The position numbers and the translations under genes are program-made. Below are positions 13,326-25,136 of a stretch of DNA of 64,000 nt, piece after piece; position 1 is the stretch's first letter, and each line of letters opens with the position of its first letter. The DNA lies in the NCBI GenBank assembly GCA_035772785.1, contig JAOCPU010000027.1:333634-397633 (forward strand). The letters are read 5' to 3'. The notes under the pieces were generated by a model. That model was not told where the DNA came from. It did no database searches and saw only the letters and a program-made list of their open reading frames with translations. This stretch comes from Phlebiopsis flavidoalba. Lineage: Eukaryota > Basidiomycota > Agaricomycetes > Polyporales > Phanerochaetaceae.

Positions 13326-13676
13326 ATGTCCTCCCCCCTCGTTTCGCGCCCTCGTCACCCGGCCAGCTCCGCCGCCCGTCGCGCACCGCGCGCCCCCGTC
13401 CGCAACAATGTTCTGCGCCCACGGCGATGTACAATGCGCTACGATATACACTCCGTGGCTTATTCGGGTGCTCGGGTCCCTCTGCGCGAGGGGGGGGGCG
13501 ACTGGACAAAATTTTCGCACTGTAGACACATCCCCTTCGAGTACAAGAAGAAGGGCATCTTCGGTGCCACGGGTCGCGTCATACCTCATCGTCGGCATTT
13601 CAGCATCCCCTTCATCGCGTCGTACTACCAATTGTGGCGTCACTGCTTCTCTATTCAAACGCCGACGCGCCTATGA
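13326..13676 (+). CDS. possible cytochrome c oxidase subunit VIIc (Cox8-type), frame-disrupted
   Basis: Small frame whose N-terminus (MSSPLVSRPRHPASSAARRA...) is rich in Arg, Ser and Ala and nearly free of acidic residues, as in mitochondrial import presequences. Near 13533-13640 it carries IPFEYKKKGIFGATGRV. After a one-base insertion this continues as YLIVGIS and then PFIASYYQLWR: one membrane helix with the aromatic end typical of the COX7C/Cox8 family, a subunit of inner-membrane complex IV. Length fits a 60-100 residue precursor. A start at 13408 in another frame is an alternative. The assignment rests on one short match and could be another single-helix mitochondrial protein. Confidence 0.42.
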   Translation: MSSPLVSRPRHPASSAARRAPRAPVRNNVLRPRRCTMRYDIHSVAYSGARVPLREGGGDWTKFSHCRHIPFEYKKKGIFGATGRVIPHRRHFSIPFIASYYQLWRHCFSIQTPTRL

Positions 13677-14029
13677 GTCTAACCTTAACTTGCATATTAC
13701 CATAGGTCCAAGTCGAAGGGCGGCGTGTTGGTAGCTCAGACTAGACGTCTCGCTACCGCTCCAGGACATATACCTCCAGATGGATACCACCAGGCTTATT
13801 TTTGATGGACGACAGGACACCCCTGCATTAGATGAGTCTTAGATGTCGGCTGCGCATCCCACACAGTTCTTGTGCGCATGAAGAGTTCGCCTAGACGGCT
13901 CCGTCTATTCAAACGGGTGCCCGACTATAATCTGTACGCAACCACGCATACAGCAATGCGCTAATGCGATTTTTTTTTGCACCTATCATACCACTTGCGT
14001 GGGACAGTCCTTGAGAATTTACAAAAGTC

Positions 14030-17000
14030 TCAGTCTTCATACCCCGGCCTGCTTTGTGTAGCTGCATCTTTTGCGCTTTTTTGCACAGATTCTGCATCTG
14101 CAATTCGCAGTTCCGGGCGACAAATCCTGGGTTTCATTTGCAAGGGCATTCAAACGCGGCGTTGGCGGCCTTGCGCATTGATGCGTTTGTCGTGACGTTC
14201 AAACTGCGCCAGCTAAAAAACGACACCATGGGAGAACAATTCACGACTACGTCAATAACAACCCAGGCCAAAAAGTGCAGCGTTTCGACTGTTACCACTC
14301 TTCGACTCAGTGTCCCCCCTTCTGCAGGGCTGCTTACGCATCGCATGTTGCTGACATCCCTCGGCTTGCAGCAGCTCGAAAAAGCGAACTCTGGCTCGGA
14401 TGCTGGGCGAGAGTATGGACCCGGATGTGACGGTCGTAGAAAACGGCTTTCAATACCCCTTTTGAAGAAAAGGCCTCTACGCCCGTCGTTTTCGAATTAT
14501 GGGTCCCAGTTCAAGTAGATCGCAGCTACGATAGGCTTTCACAATAACGTCTCCCATTACCTGAAGCAAGACATAAATCTTCTCGTCAGCTCTCGGTACT
14601 GGGAACAAGACATCAAAGACGGCACGATTGGGCAGCCTCAACTTCAAGACCCGAACTGCGTCGAGGAAGACGGTTTGGTTTGCTTTCGCGAGTCGATATT
14701 CGTGGTTCTCGAAGTGCGAGGATCTTTTTGGCGTAAAGCATTATTGGCTCGTCCGAACATCTGCAGAGAATCTGACGTGCTCGTGTGAGACCCGTGAGGA
14801 CGGCCAATGTGGCCCAGTGTCTGATTGGAGACCATCCGCGCTCTAATTCAACATCGGACATTAGCACATATAATCAGCTCGCTTGACATAAACGTACCTT
14901 GAGCAACGGACAGGCCTCCAGGAGACAAGTGTGGGATGCGACTGAAATATATCCATCACGATGAACCCCCTCTTGACTGGTGTGTCAGTAGAAACACGAC
15001 ATTCACGAACGGGTGATGACCACACGGGAGTCAAGCATGCTATCACCTAGAAACTCCTAACCGTTCGTAAATGCTCGACCAATTTTTGCCCATAATGCAA
15101 GATCCATGCGTCTAGGCAGCGTTATGAGCACCATTCCCTCAGCTCATTAACAGAGTTACGCACCAAGGCGTCCGCAATGGATTGAATGCGCCAGTAAAAT
15201 CATAACCTGTGATAGCACCGACTGCTTTGACCGTCTTTCGGTGGCAACTGTGCAAGATAGGACGACATGTGAAGGCTCGTAAATCTTCCAGAAGTCCTGC
15301 GTGCTGCTCTAATCTCAGGCATCTTAAAGCACAGCGTTCGCGCATCACTTGCAAAACCGTCTCGGTGTCGCCGGTGCTGAACGCAGCCCCCCCGATGAGA
15401 GCTTCCACGACGTCGGCTATGGTCTACAGAGATACGCTGAGTGGTTGTTGAAGTATATGGGTGGTCGTATGCGCACCTTGTCTCCAAGCACTGAACATCT
15501 ACCTCATCCTGCCGCTTTTGCTGTTTGCTCTTCCTCGGGCCTTTCCCCGATGGCCCCGAACCGCCCTGATCGACGCCGACGCTATCATTTTCGCACCTTT
15601 CGTTCTCTCCTTCGACGACATATGGGTGCCCAAATCTTGCGACGAGGGGTTTTCCCTGTATCCATGGAGGCGAGGTATTCCTGCAGCCAGCGCATTTTGG
15701 TGGAGGGCCTTATTGCAGACGGCTTTCGGCAACGGGCTCCGTTCAGCGTGTGCCCGGGTCGCGTTTGGTAGGAAGTGGACGAAATAGTACAAGGACATTA
15801 TCTTCTTGAGGACCGTATCACCTGGGATTCGTGAGCTTGAGGCATTGTGGTTCACTACTGATGACATTACCCTAGAAGCTCAAGATCGTTCACTATGGGA
15901 TTGTGCGGATCCATCGATGGGTATAGCGGACGGCGTAACATGCCTCTAGGAGATGGCGTTCTTGAATTTTGTGCGAAAAGATCGCCGGTCATCTCATTTG
16001 CGAGCAACATACAGTCGATCATATGCGTGATCGAAGGCAACAAGAGAGCAGTTCGAAACGTGCTACAACTTCGTTGAATCTTGATATATTCAGACGGAAC
16101 AATGTGTGACTGACCTAGCAGGGATCACAAATTTGTAGCATAGTTCAGGTATGAAGACTGATTCTCATTAGCCACGGTCACTATAATGTTAGGGACAGCG
16201 GCGTACTTTTGTTCGAGGGCTTTGAAGACCCTGGATGAGACTTCGAAGCCGGAGACAAATGATTTACCAGAGGCGGGACGAGAGAAACCTCTATGAGCGG
16301 CTGCGTCTCATCTCGTATACCGTGAAAATCCTTGCGATGTTCCTTGCAGAACGGCTAGATAAACTGGTCATAGGGTCCCTCGCGCTACAGGTTGGTGAGG
16401 ATTCCTAGACACAAAAGAATTCAATGATGAGCTCACGGATTCCGGGTCCGGCTTACTGAGGGGTGTCAAATCTCGTCGAAGCCTCGTAACGAAATGCCGA
16501 TTGGTGAATTCGGCTGAGCGATCTTGAATGACGCAAATCCTCAACGGATAGCGTGCCTGCATCTCTGTCCTCAGGAAGGAGTGGCGTCACCCAGTGATCT
16601 GCTGCTTCCTCTATTTGGAACCATGAAATGTATGCTTTCACATCAAGTAACTGCCAGTGTGGAATAGGGTCCTGCTACGGAAGGATCCCAAGATGGCTCA
16701 AGAGGCGCATACAGGTAGTTCAGCTTCTCCGCTGGGCATTCTAATGACTTGTTCAAAACAGTGCACGAGAAACGCGCATGGTATACGCGACGAGGCGCTC
16801 CAGATTCCCCTCTTCAACGCAGAACGGCGCGCCGCGAACAAGCCGGACAGTGGCCTTCTGTCCATTGGAAAAGACGGAGAAGGGGGGGATGTTTTGGGTC
16901 CACGGCAGCCGGGAGAGAATGAGCATCGTGTGCCGTGTGTGACCGTCTTTAAAAAGCGCCGACGGTGACGGACGATTGGGTTACAGTCGTCGCCCCCACC

Positions 17001-18980
17001 CCAGCTCTTGGTCAGGGTATGGGTCCTATACAGCGGTCGCTTCCTTCGGTAACAGCGGGTGTTTGGTGCTCATATTGGCCGTCTTCAAGTCATCGTTGGT
17101 CTACCTCAGAGGGGGAAAATAGGGGCAGGCGTAATGAAGAATCGGGAGTCCAGGTATCCCCTTGCTCGAACAGATGTCTGGCAGGCAGCAAAAATACGCC
17201 CTGGGTGTCGCCTCGTTGCGCAGGCCGCGCTCGCGAGCTCCCGCAGAGGTTGCGGTAGGTTTGTGTCTGGTCGGGGATGAGTCGAGTGGTAACGTTGAGG
17301 TCTCTTCTTCCGGAAGGAGCCTTTCAACGTATTCAGAAGGTTCAGGGTTGACAGTGGTCGGGTACCAGAGGGTCCCGTGTCCATTACGTAGTCCAGGGGG
17401 GATAGCGAGTTAGGCATACAATCGCGGTCCTCGGGATATATCCTAATTGTCCTTGTCACTGGATCCCCTCAATGAATTTCGCCCGTTGTAGCGATTTCTC
17501 GGACCCTGGGTACGTGGCGCATGCGGCGTCCAATCTTGTCGAAGGGCTCCGGCAAAACGCAGTCAGGTCATGCTGTGGACTGAATCCAGCTCCTGATGAT
17601 ACGAGTTATCCTTTTCGGCCGCTATATACGACGGCCGAAATCTTGTGACTGGACCGGAGTGAGAGTTGTAAATGGGCAACGGCGTCGTTCAGTGCGATTG
17701 AAGCTTACGAGTCAGTTTGCGGTGGGCCTGAAGAGTTGCACCAGAGGTGAGGATACTCAATATATGGGGGACCACCTCTCTTGTCCCCTTCCCTTTCTTC
17801 ATTTTTTCCTTTGCTTTACTCTTACTCTCATTCTCTCTTCCCCTCTTGTATCTCCTCCACGGAGCTCCTGGAAGGCGGAACACCTCGCGTCGTGTAAGAC
17901 TAGGCAACTTCTTCCGTGATTGGGATGCTACACTCGTGGAGGCGGGCAGTGCACTAGCCCAGTATGACGATCGTACAGCGACCATTGGGATAGAGCATAT
18001 CCCTCGCTTCAGGAGTGACTACGAAGTCTGTGGTAACTTTATGTGTTCCACGGTGCCGTTGTGTACCTCGAGTGGTTGGAGGCCTCCTTGTGGAGGTGCA
18101 GGATAATTGTCTGGTGGCGTTGGTTTGCCTTTATCCTCCTTCTCGTGTAGTCATTTCGGTAAGTTGTCGCTGTTATGTGCCTATTGGTCCACCACGACGT
18201 TAGTCATACCAGTATCGAGACATTTCCTGACAGTAGCCTAATGCACGGGGGGCGTACCTCAAGCCACCTCATCCTGAGAGGGCCCCAAGATGCCCGAGTC
18301 CGTGGATGGCAGCGAGTCTCAGGTTGGGGAATCTCATCGTCAAACCGCTCCGTAGGACCTCAAACGAGCATTATGGCGGTGGTGGACCTTTTAAACTGAT
18401 ACTCTCATCAATGACCGCGATGATCAAATATGATAAAATGTTCCCTCACCACGAATTACTGCACGAAATCTGTCGTTGTCGGTTTATGACACGACCGTTT
18501 AGAATGTTGGTAAGCTGGGTGAGATGTGAGGAGACGTTATGATGTCTAGACTTGGGATCCAAATTTGGCATCTCGTATGCCCAATTCTGCACGATGGCTC
18601 GGTATTTGTCGAAATCTTGTGACGTAGTCTCGGTCAGGTCCTCCAAGGAAGACTTCGCCGCCGACCAGAGCAGGTCAGCCGGACATGGTCCAAGTTCAGA
18701 CAACACCCTACGTGCCCACTTCAAGATACCGTCGCGATAACGACCAACAGCATCTATCGCGCGCAGTTTTGAGGTATAATTTGGTCTCTTGCAGGCTTGT
18801 TACCGGGTTCGTAGTAAACCACCGTCGCGGCTTTTTTTAGTCTCTGAATCTGTTTTCCGATGTGCTGTCCAGCTTGCGATTTCTCTAGAAGCAGGTATGG
18901 AGTTCTGGTGCTCATCTTCCACACTGGTACGTTCTCTTTCTTTGCGTTTACCCCGCTACACCGAGCTTCGGTGGACAAAG
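14030..18980 (-). CDS. Dicer-like ribonuclease III, frame-disrupted, N-terminal helicase not found
   Basis: RNA-silencing endonuclease that cuts long double-stranded RNA into small RNAs. Read 5' to 3' on minus: VVYYEPGNKP (about 18795-18825), the segment after the DExD/H half; RAIVQNWAYEMPNLDPKSR (18540-18600), the helicase linker; YLDSRFFITPAPIFPL (17106-17155) and TRCYRRKRPLYR (17033-17070), the fold joining helicase to PAZ; LERLVAYTMRVSRALF (16763-16810) and APLEPSWDPS; an RNase IIIa piece with LLG near 15870 and CNKALHQNALAAGIPR (15675-15725); DVVEALIGG (15385-15415), the IIIa end; AVGAITGYDFT (15190-15225); HLSPGGLSVAQGT (14895-14945), RNase IIIb; LQAEGCQQ (14350-14375); and a dsRNA-binding C-terminus with FVARNCE before 14030. 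Many single-base shifts and introns. No Walker A (GxGKT) or DECH box was seen upstream, and a head-to-head gene starts near 19.6 kb, so the N-terminal half may be missing or unreadable. Confidence 0.8.
17762..17865. repeat. pyrimidine-rich tract (+ strand) inside the Dicer gene
   Basis: About 100 bases almost wholly C and T on +, so purine-rich on the coding (minus) strand. There it gives a Lys/Glu/Arg-rich peptide in every frame. It lies between the helicase-linker and the PAZ-side pieces. It may code a charged linker or be intronic. Confidence 0.5.
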
Positions 18981-19613
18981 AGTAAGATCAATTGGAGTCC
19001 ACAGGCTTGCTATATGCAACGTACTCGGTTCAAAACTGACCTCAGTTTGATCACGCTGGACGCAGGGAATGCCATCCGCAGTTCATCCGTTAGGTGACGG
19101 ACATGGTTCTTCCCATGTAGATGCATCTTCTTGATGCTTGCACATGCGAACACAATGGCCGAACTCGTTCTTGGGTCTGCCGTGCCACTTGCGTGCGTAG
19201 GGGTGCGGGCGAAGAAGCGTTCTCGGGGTCTTGGCCACCTGCGTGCGCGCCTATTGCATACACCGCATAGCTACATTTCCTGCGAGTCTCCCGCTGTCTG
19301 AAAAATCTGGCCCGCAATAATCTGAAAACGATCTTCTGTCGACGTACTGAGCTTAGGCTGGGGGCCTGTGCAGTGCACACACCGCTTTCCCCCATAATAC
19401 GGCTTTTTTGGCCACCAAACGCTGGGCTGGAGACGATTGGCGTACTTATCAACGAATGAACAAGCTGCGGTGATGCTCCTGCTAAGCGACCTCTCGAATT
19501 CAACCTCCCAGAATGTTCAACAACGCTCACATCCTCCTCGCCCTTGGTGAACGTCTCGATCATGCAGCTATCACACCTGGGCCTCTTCAGAAAGAGCGGC
19601 TATCTCCAGAACC

Positions 19614-21119
19614 ATGTCTCCCAGAGGCGACTCCCAAGCACAGGTGGGGGCGTCCTTACTACATGCGACTAAATCATGGGTATCTGATAATGCTGTGACC
19701 ATGGTAGGCTTTCTGCAGCGGACCAGAAGCAGCGACTTGTGCACCCAGAGAGCTGATAAAGCAACTGCGGCGAACGCCCCAGCCCAGAGCTCCCAGTCTG
19801 AGCCTCCCAGCTCGCCTCAATCATTACCGAGTCCAGACTCCGAGACCGACGAGTCTCGTTCTACCCGCACTCGCCACTACGAGTATATCCTCCGTCATGG
19901 TCTACACTTTCGTCCGCTGTCAATGCCTCGCATCGCCTGGGAAAGCAGAAGGAGTCAAAAAAAAAACCTTGGAAAGCTGAGGTTTGCGGATCTGGTCTAT
20001 CTGCAACGCGGTAATTCTCAACGCAGCGCTTTAAAGCCGTTATCAGATATTTTTCAAGCAGTAGAGCGCAGGGATATCATGTTTCTTATGGAGGTTCGAG
20101 AGCGTGAATTTGAGGTGAGAGTTCCCCTGGCTCCGTTCATCCCCCTCTCTCTCCCTATGCACTACTCAGCCGTTTCACACACTAGCTTCTGATGCGCAAG
20201 AACGGTGATGTGACACCTCTTCTCCATGCGATGCGGATAGGCCATCAGGACGTTGCGGTCGTATTGCTTGGGGCCTTCTCGAGATACATCAATCACCTTC
20301 AAGATGATGAAATGACGCTACCACGAACGAAGATCAGGTTGAAAGCACTGCGTATGTTGACACATTAAAAAGTGAATTAATGAAGTTTGATCCTGACCGT
20401 AGGTACCAACTTGAAGCTCGCTATAGACTATGGCCTGCAAAAGTCGCAGAGTGATCTCATAGCGTCATTTCTACAGACTTTGATCATGAGTCGAAGTGAA
20501 GGCGATAAGTGGGTAGAGACCCAGGTGGCCAGTATTGCTGGCAGCCTACGGGAGGGTACCGCTGGTAAACCGGTGGAGAATGCTGAAGGCACAGTGAGGA
20601 AGTTCGCGACGAAAACAATTAGGTTAAAGCGGAAGCCATCGCTGCTTTGGAAGATTAGTAAGCGCATACACTTAAGTGCATGGATTAGGGTCTGACGGGC
20701 TCCTCCCCCCACAGCTGTGGCCAACGCAACGCGGATTTGTTGATGATGGCCGCCTGGCATTGTGCGTTGGATAGCATTCCGGGCGAACCGATACCCGTGC
20801 GCCATGTTCATATAATCGATGATGAAACCCTCTAACTACCAAGGGAGGCAGACTTATTATTTTGCCCGCGATGATCGAGTCTACAAGGCTTTCACCGAAC
20901 GATTGGATCAAAACAAGCGTGTTTTTTGAGATTGACAGGAAGTGTAATCGGCGTTTGCGGTGGCAAATGCGTGTGTTACGTGCAGTCATGGACGGCCGAA
21001 CCATCACATATCGCGTAAGTTAACCAGCACTACAGCTACATTTTTTGTTCAATGATCCCACAATGTAGCGCAAAGTTCAGACCTTGGCAGAAGAGTTCGA
21101 CGAAGGACCAGGGGTCTGA
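19614..21119 (+). CDS. conserved basidiomycete protein with ankyrin-like segment, unknown function
   Basis: I recognise this as a protein type common in Agaricomycetes but with no known role. A Ser/Pro-rich disordered N-terminus (19760-19860) is followed by RFADLVYLQRGNSQRSAL (19981-20035), DIFQAVERRDIMFLMEVRER (20048-20107), an intron, then MRKNGDVTPLLHAMRIGHQD (20192-20251) with VAVVLLGAFSRYINHL, which resembles an ankyrin repeat. It continues with LRTNLKLAIDYGLQKSQSDL, SFLQTLIMS, GTAGKPV, FATK, an intron, and VANATRICC-like sequence (20715). The last exons carry YYFARDDRVYKAFTERLDQN (20852-20911), RLRWQMRVLRAVMDGRTITY (20954-21013), a canonical intron (gtaagt...tag), then VQTLAEEFDEGPGV and a stop at 21117. 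Few frame breaks, fewer than in its neighbours. Start uncertain. Confidence 0.6.
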
Positions 21120-21678
21120 AAACTGGTTTCAGAAATGATCGCGTGCACGGAAGGATGCCTCGGACCCTTTCACTCATATGTACTACTATGCATCGTTCTT
21201 GTACCGATAGAAGGACGGGAGAAGGTATCAGTCGGACTGACGATACGCTAGGTCAAGTGAGTCTGCTCTAGCTTTCATTACCGCTTGTACAAGGTGCCAT
21301 CCGGGTGCAAGTTTACAACCCGTGTACGTGGCGTATCATCGAGCGAACAGCAAATGAAGCAGCGTCAGTTGCCGCGCTCTGCTGCGTGTCCCTCTTCTCA
21401 CACTGTTACGGCCCAGCCGTAATCTCACAGGCGAGAAGAGGGACTACCGCAAGGCTCCTCGCATGCAATCCTCATTGAGGGTCACATTCTTGTGATTCTA
21501 TCTAGCCGCTTCACATGTAAATTCCTAGCATTATAGATTAATGACACGAGGTGTTCCAACGTCTGCGACGCTAAAATTCGAAGGGTTGCCGTGGTCAATT
21601 ATATGTGCCTACTCACGAGTAGTTTTCCTAAACGCCAGTGGCATCATATAATGGAAAGCTTCCATCCTTTGTACCTCG
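21120..21678. other. intergenic, nothing recognised
   Basis: Region between two convergent genes. No motif, repeat or RNA gene seen. Confidence 0.5.
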
Positions 21679-22463
21679 TCAAAGCCCCGACATACTGCGA
21701 GGTTGGCCACAGCCGGGCCAAGATTCATTTGTGCAAGGCATATATCCAAGCAGTAGCCAGAGGTGGAAGCTAGCAGGAGAGTTTAAATGTAGCCCATAGT
21801 CGATGATGATAAGATGATGCCGGCGCACCATTTTTCACTGTTATCTCGCCAATTCGCCAATTAATCATGTAAAATGAGGCGAAGCCCCAGAGACTGTACC
21901 TAAAGCGAAGAATGCGGCCTGCATAAACCTGGTATGCTTGTAACGATTGGCTAAATAGTGGCCCGTGAGACTTCAACGTTTGTCCAACATCGTGACTGAT
22001 GCGTACTGTAGAATATAGCAATAGCAATAACTTGAGAATCGAAAGTTAAGAAGAGACATGAGCGCAAGTACATGGTACCTACTCGGCAACTCCAGGTATC
22101 ATTCGGTCCGCCAGCTCCTCATATGTGGGCTTTCTACCGTTACTGGTAACCAAATGAACAAGGCTAGGATGTCAAAGTTAGCATGTAGGGAAACCTGACA
22201 TATGGAGCTCACATTTCCATCATAAGCAACAAACATGAGAAAGGGATAATTAGAGCAAAGAGCCGCAAATATTTCTAGAGTTAATAGGAGAGAGTAACTG
22301 CCCTCCGGATCCTGAAGCCGCACGGGCTCCCTTCCGTTCGGTTTGGTACTGTCTTCAACACCCCGGATTCTCTGATAATCCGCCATTGTTCTTGTTCCGA
22401 GATATCTAACAGAGGTTTGGAGGATTCAGCGGGGGGCATCGCTTGTTGGCGTTTCTTCCCCAT
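21679..22463 (-). CDS. DUF7719-like integral membrane protein, frame-disrupted
   Basis: The start at 22463 gives MGKKRQQAMPPAESS, followed by EQEQWRIIRESGVLKTVPNR (22348-22407), the N-terminal signature I associate with the fungal DUF7719 family of small membrane proteins. Downstream pieces fit its order: a hydrophobic segment around 22200-22280 (SNYPFLMFV), LFIWLPV near 22140-22165, a MINWRI motif (21845-21875) followed by VKNGAP, then in shifted frames TMGYIW and LPASFLSLATAW-like helices near 21710-21800, ending near 21679. Function of the family is unknown; it is probably in an endomembrane. At least three introns or frame shifts are needed. The recognition comes from memory of short patterns. 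Confidence 0.42.
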
Positions 22464-24019
22464 GGCGGTCGCGTTGCAACGTCTCGGCGGCTTCGGCTTG
22501 CTGTGCCGCTCGGTCCGCGAGCGCCACAAGCGCCGAGGTAAAACTTTGGAGAGCGTACGAGAAATGAGGATTCCGCGCCTCCGGCCCTCCGGCTGTCCGG
22601 CTGTCCGGCTGTCCGCCCCAAAGCGTCTGTGACATATCAGGCGCCCACATCACACTAATCACGCTAAGTGACTATCCGCGTTTCCGCGCCCATGGTCTAT
22701 ATCCTTATTTGTGTCAAATTCCACCCTTCAAGATACTCTGGGCAGTGATGTGCGCGCGAGTGCATAAAACTAAATGCAAGTCGCACGGTATTTGAACATT
22801 CAGCGAATATTCGCGTGCACAATAAAATCGGTCGGGGATTCTCACGGTAGGTTGCACAATCAGCAGCCAGTAGGAATGCACCATCACACGACCATCAACG
22901 TTGCATCAACGCTGGCTTACCTCGGTGCTGCTTCGGTGAGCGTGGCAGCTCCCCGGCCTCGCCGGACTTGAGTTTTATCGTGTTAGCGCGCAGCGTGTTC
23001 CAGCAACGCCTAGCAAGGTTTTGCAAGCCATGACCACCACGACAAAATGTTGGATAGGACTGAGAGGTCTGGTTAAAGTTAAAGAAATATCTTGGCGCAC
23101 GAGATTGAGAATATTGCTGACGTTGTAAAGACTACTTAAGGTGGGGTAGTAATACCAACGTACATGCCACCCCCAGCATCCCGGTGCGGTGCCGCTAATA
23201 CTCGTGAAGGAGCCGATTCCATGAGATATACTCATCCCATAGCGTATTACACCCATTTCGTATCATTTTAAACTCACACAGGTCAAGTATCTTGGTTTTT
23301 TTGGCTTGTCTACCTCACTCAGAAGCAGGCATTACTCGTTAAGGTAAATGCAGTGATGGCATCATAAATTCAACCCCCATTTGTTCTCATCGTGCCAAGA
23401 GCTTGAACAAACGTCTGTTGCTCTGAATATTCGCCGGGTTTCACATCACTGACTCTGGGCATGGATAATACAAATTTTAGTCAATTCTCAGGTTAAACGA
23501 GTTGTTTACCTCGCGAATATTAACATCAGATGACTGCTTTGAACTCTCTTAGGCACTACTAAGTGCTGAATGCTGATCATATGCGGCCTGCCCACTGAAA
23601 ACATGTTTTTGCTGCTCAGTGTGCTTCCCAAAAGTTAAATTGGGTAGATCTTATAGTCCTCAATAGCTTGCTTTGTGCTCACGCTTAGTTACAAGCTGTA
23701 TATTGATCGACACGGATGACACCGACGCCGGCGCGGACGGTGACGCGGATATGTCATGTCACGGCATATTCGTCACGCATGGGGCGGACATTCCGCGTCA
23801 AAGGGCGGACAACGGGGCGGACAGGGGGCGGACAGGGGGCGGAGGGGCGGAGTCTGGGGCGGAGGCCGGGACACAGGCGCGGTCGGAACCCCCATTTTAG
23901 GTATTTTCTCAAACTTTGTGGCGCTTTCCGCTGCAAGATGGATCCTTGAGTCTGCGCCTTAGTTTCAACCATACCTCGTTCACTTGTTTACCTCACATCG
24001 TGCCCCGACCAAGAAAACT
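22464..24019. other. intergenic; contains a G-rich tandem repeat
   Basis: No gene recognised. A minus-strand frame at 22975-23256 has a few hydrophobic residues but no motif. The only clear structure is the short GC-rich repeat at 23799-23875, listed separately. Confidence 0.45.
23799..23875 (+). repeat. short tandem repeat, unit about 9-10 bp (gggcggaca-like)
   Basis: Five to eight imperfect copies of ggggcgga with or without ca, in a row, about 150-220 bp upstream of the Faf1-like start codon. Short GC boxes of this kind could bind a transcription factor or simply be a microsatellite; the sequence does not decide. Confidence 0.75.
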
Positions 24020-25136
24020 ATGGCAGAAGACAAGGAAGAGCTACTCCAGATGCTAAATGCATACGGGCAGGACTTCATGTCCTCGTTTGACTCTTCAATA
24101 CTTGCGACCAAGCGGAAAGGTGGTCCGGAACCAGGTCCCAGCTCTTGGAAGAAACCTCAAAGTAGATATCACATCGTCTGAATGTGAGAAGGAGGACGAA
24201 GAGGAGTGGACTGGCTTTGGTGATTCGGAGAGTGAAGGAAGCGAAGAGGATGACTTGGCAAGTGCGGAGTTGCCCCTGCTTTAGATGCATCAAAATATTA
24301 AGAGGATACAGGCAGAGCTGGCTATACGGAAAGTTCAGCCGGGCCGGCCGTGATTGTTTTTCTCAGAATCCAGAGGAACGGTCGGGACAGTCCAGGGAAC
24401 ATCGAAGACACAGCTGAAGGCCTTCATGGTGTGTACGTTTCATCCGCGCCCATGGGCCTCGCCTTCGTTATACTAACTACTCAGATAGTCATCCAAGTAT
24501 CAAAAAATTACTCAAGCAACCCGCTGCTACTTCAAGAAAACGCTCCCCAGCCGATGAAGACGCCGACGATTGAAATTGTATGTTGCCCCGAATGTCGACT
24601 AATGGGCTGATCCAACGGCAAAATATCCAGGTCCAATGCCCAAAACGACGCACTGCTACACAAACTTGTGCACACAAAATTCTCTCCGGCTCGTTGAACT
24701 CGGATCTTGAGCTGACTCCTGCTCAAAGACGGAAGGCCCTGGCTGGCCGCGTTCTCGAGGCGGCTCCGGACAGGCCAAGCTAGGAAAGGGCGAAAACCTC
24801 AGTACGTTCGAAAGAGCGCAACAAAGCAGCGAAGCATGTCAGAGATGGTCTTCTCGCAAAGCAGAAAGAAAGAAATCATCAGAAACTTGAAGAGGTACGT
24901 CTTCTGTCCGAAATGGTGTATTGAGGCTTCATACTCCTCTCAACAGGACCAACCACATGGGCCAAACTATCACCCTGCTCTCAAGCAGTTGTTTGAGGGA
25001 TGACGCGGTGCAGCAAAAGCCAAAGCAAAGAGGGAACGCGGATTAAATATGGGCGTCGCGTAAATTCTCTGGCGTTTGTGTGCTGAAGCTTATCAGTGCA
25101 TGAGATCGCCTCCGCAACTGGACGATGTCAGTAAGA
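24020..25136 (+). CDS. FAF1: Faf1/C1orf131-like (DUF4602) 40S ribosome-biogenesis factor, frame-disrupted
   Basis: Nucleolar protein of the small-subunit processome class. The ATG at 24020 opens MAEDKEELLQMLNAYGQDF (24020-24076), followed by a basic segment, then an acidic patch (EEEWTGFGDSESEGSEED, about 24200-24255). Downstream pieces are LKAFMSSKVSK in shifted frames (24415-24510), LNSDLELTPAQRRKALAGRV (24694-24753) with LEAA, then GQAKLGKGE, ERNKAAKHVRDGLLAKQKER in mixed frames (24810-24875) and KLEE before a canonical intron (gtacgt..acag, about 24894-24947). The last exon holds NYHPALKQLFEG and an MGVG..FSGG..LKL tail. This order matches the DUF4602 family. The name FAF1 here means the yeast pre-18S factor, not the human Fas-associated protein. 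About five frame changes. Confidence 0.6.
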
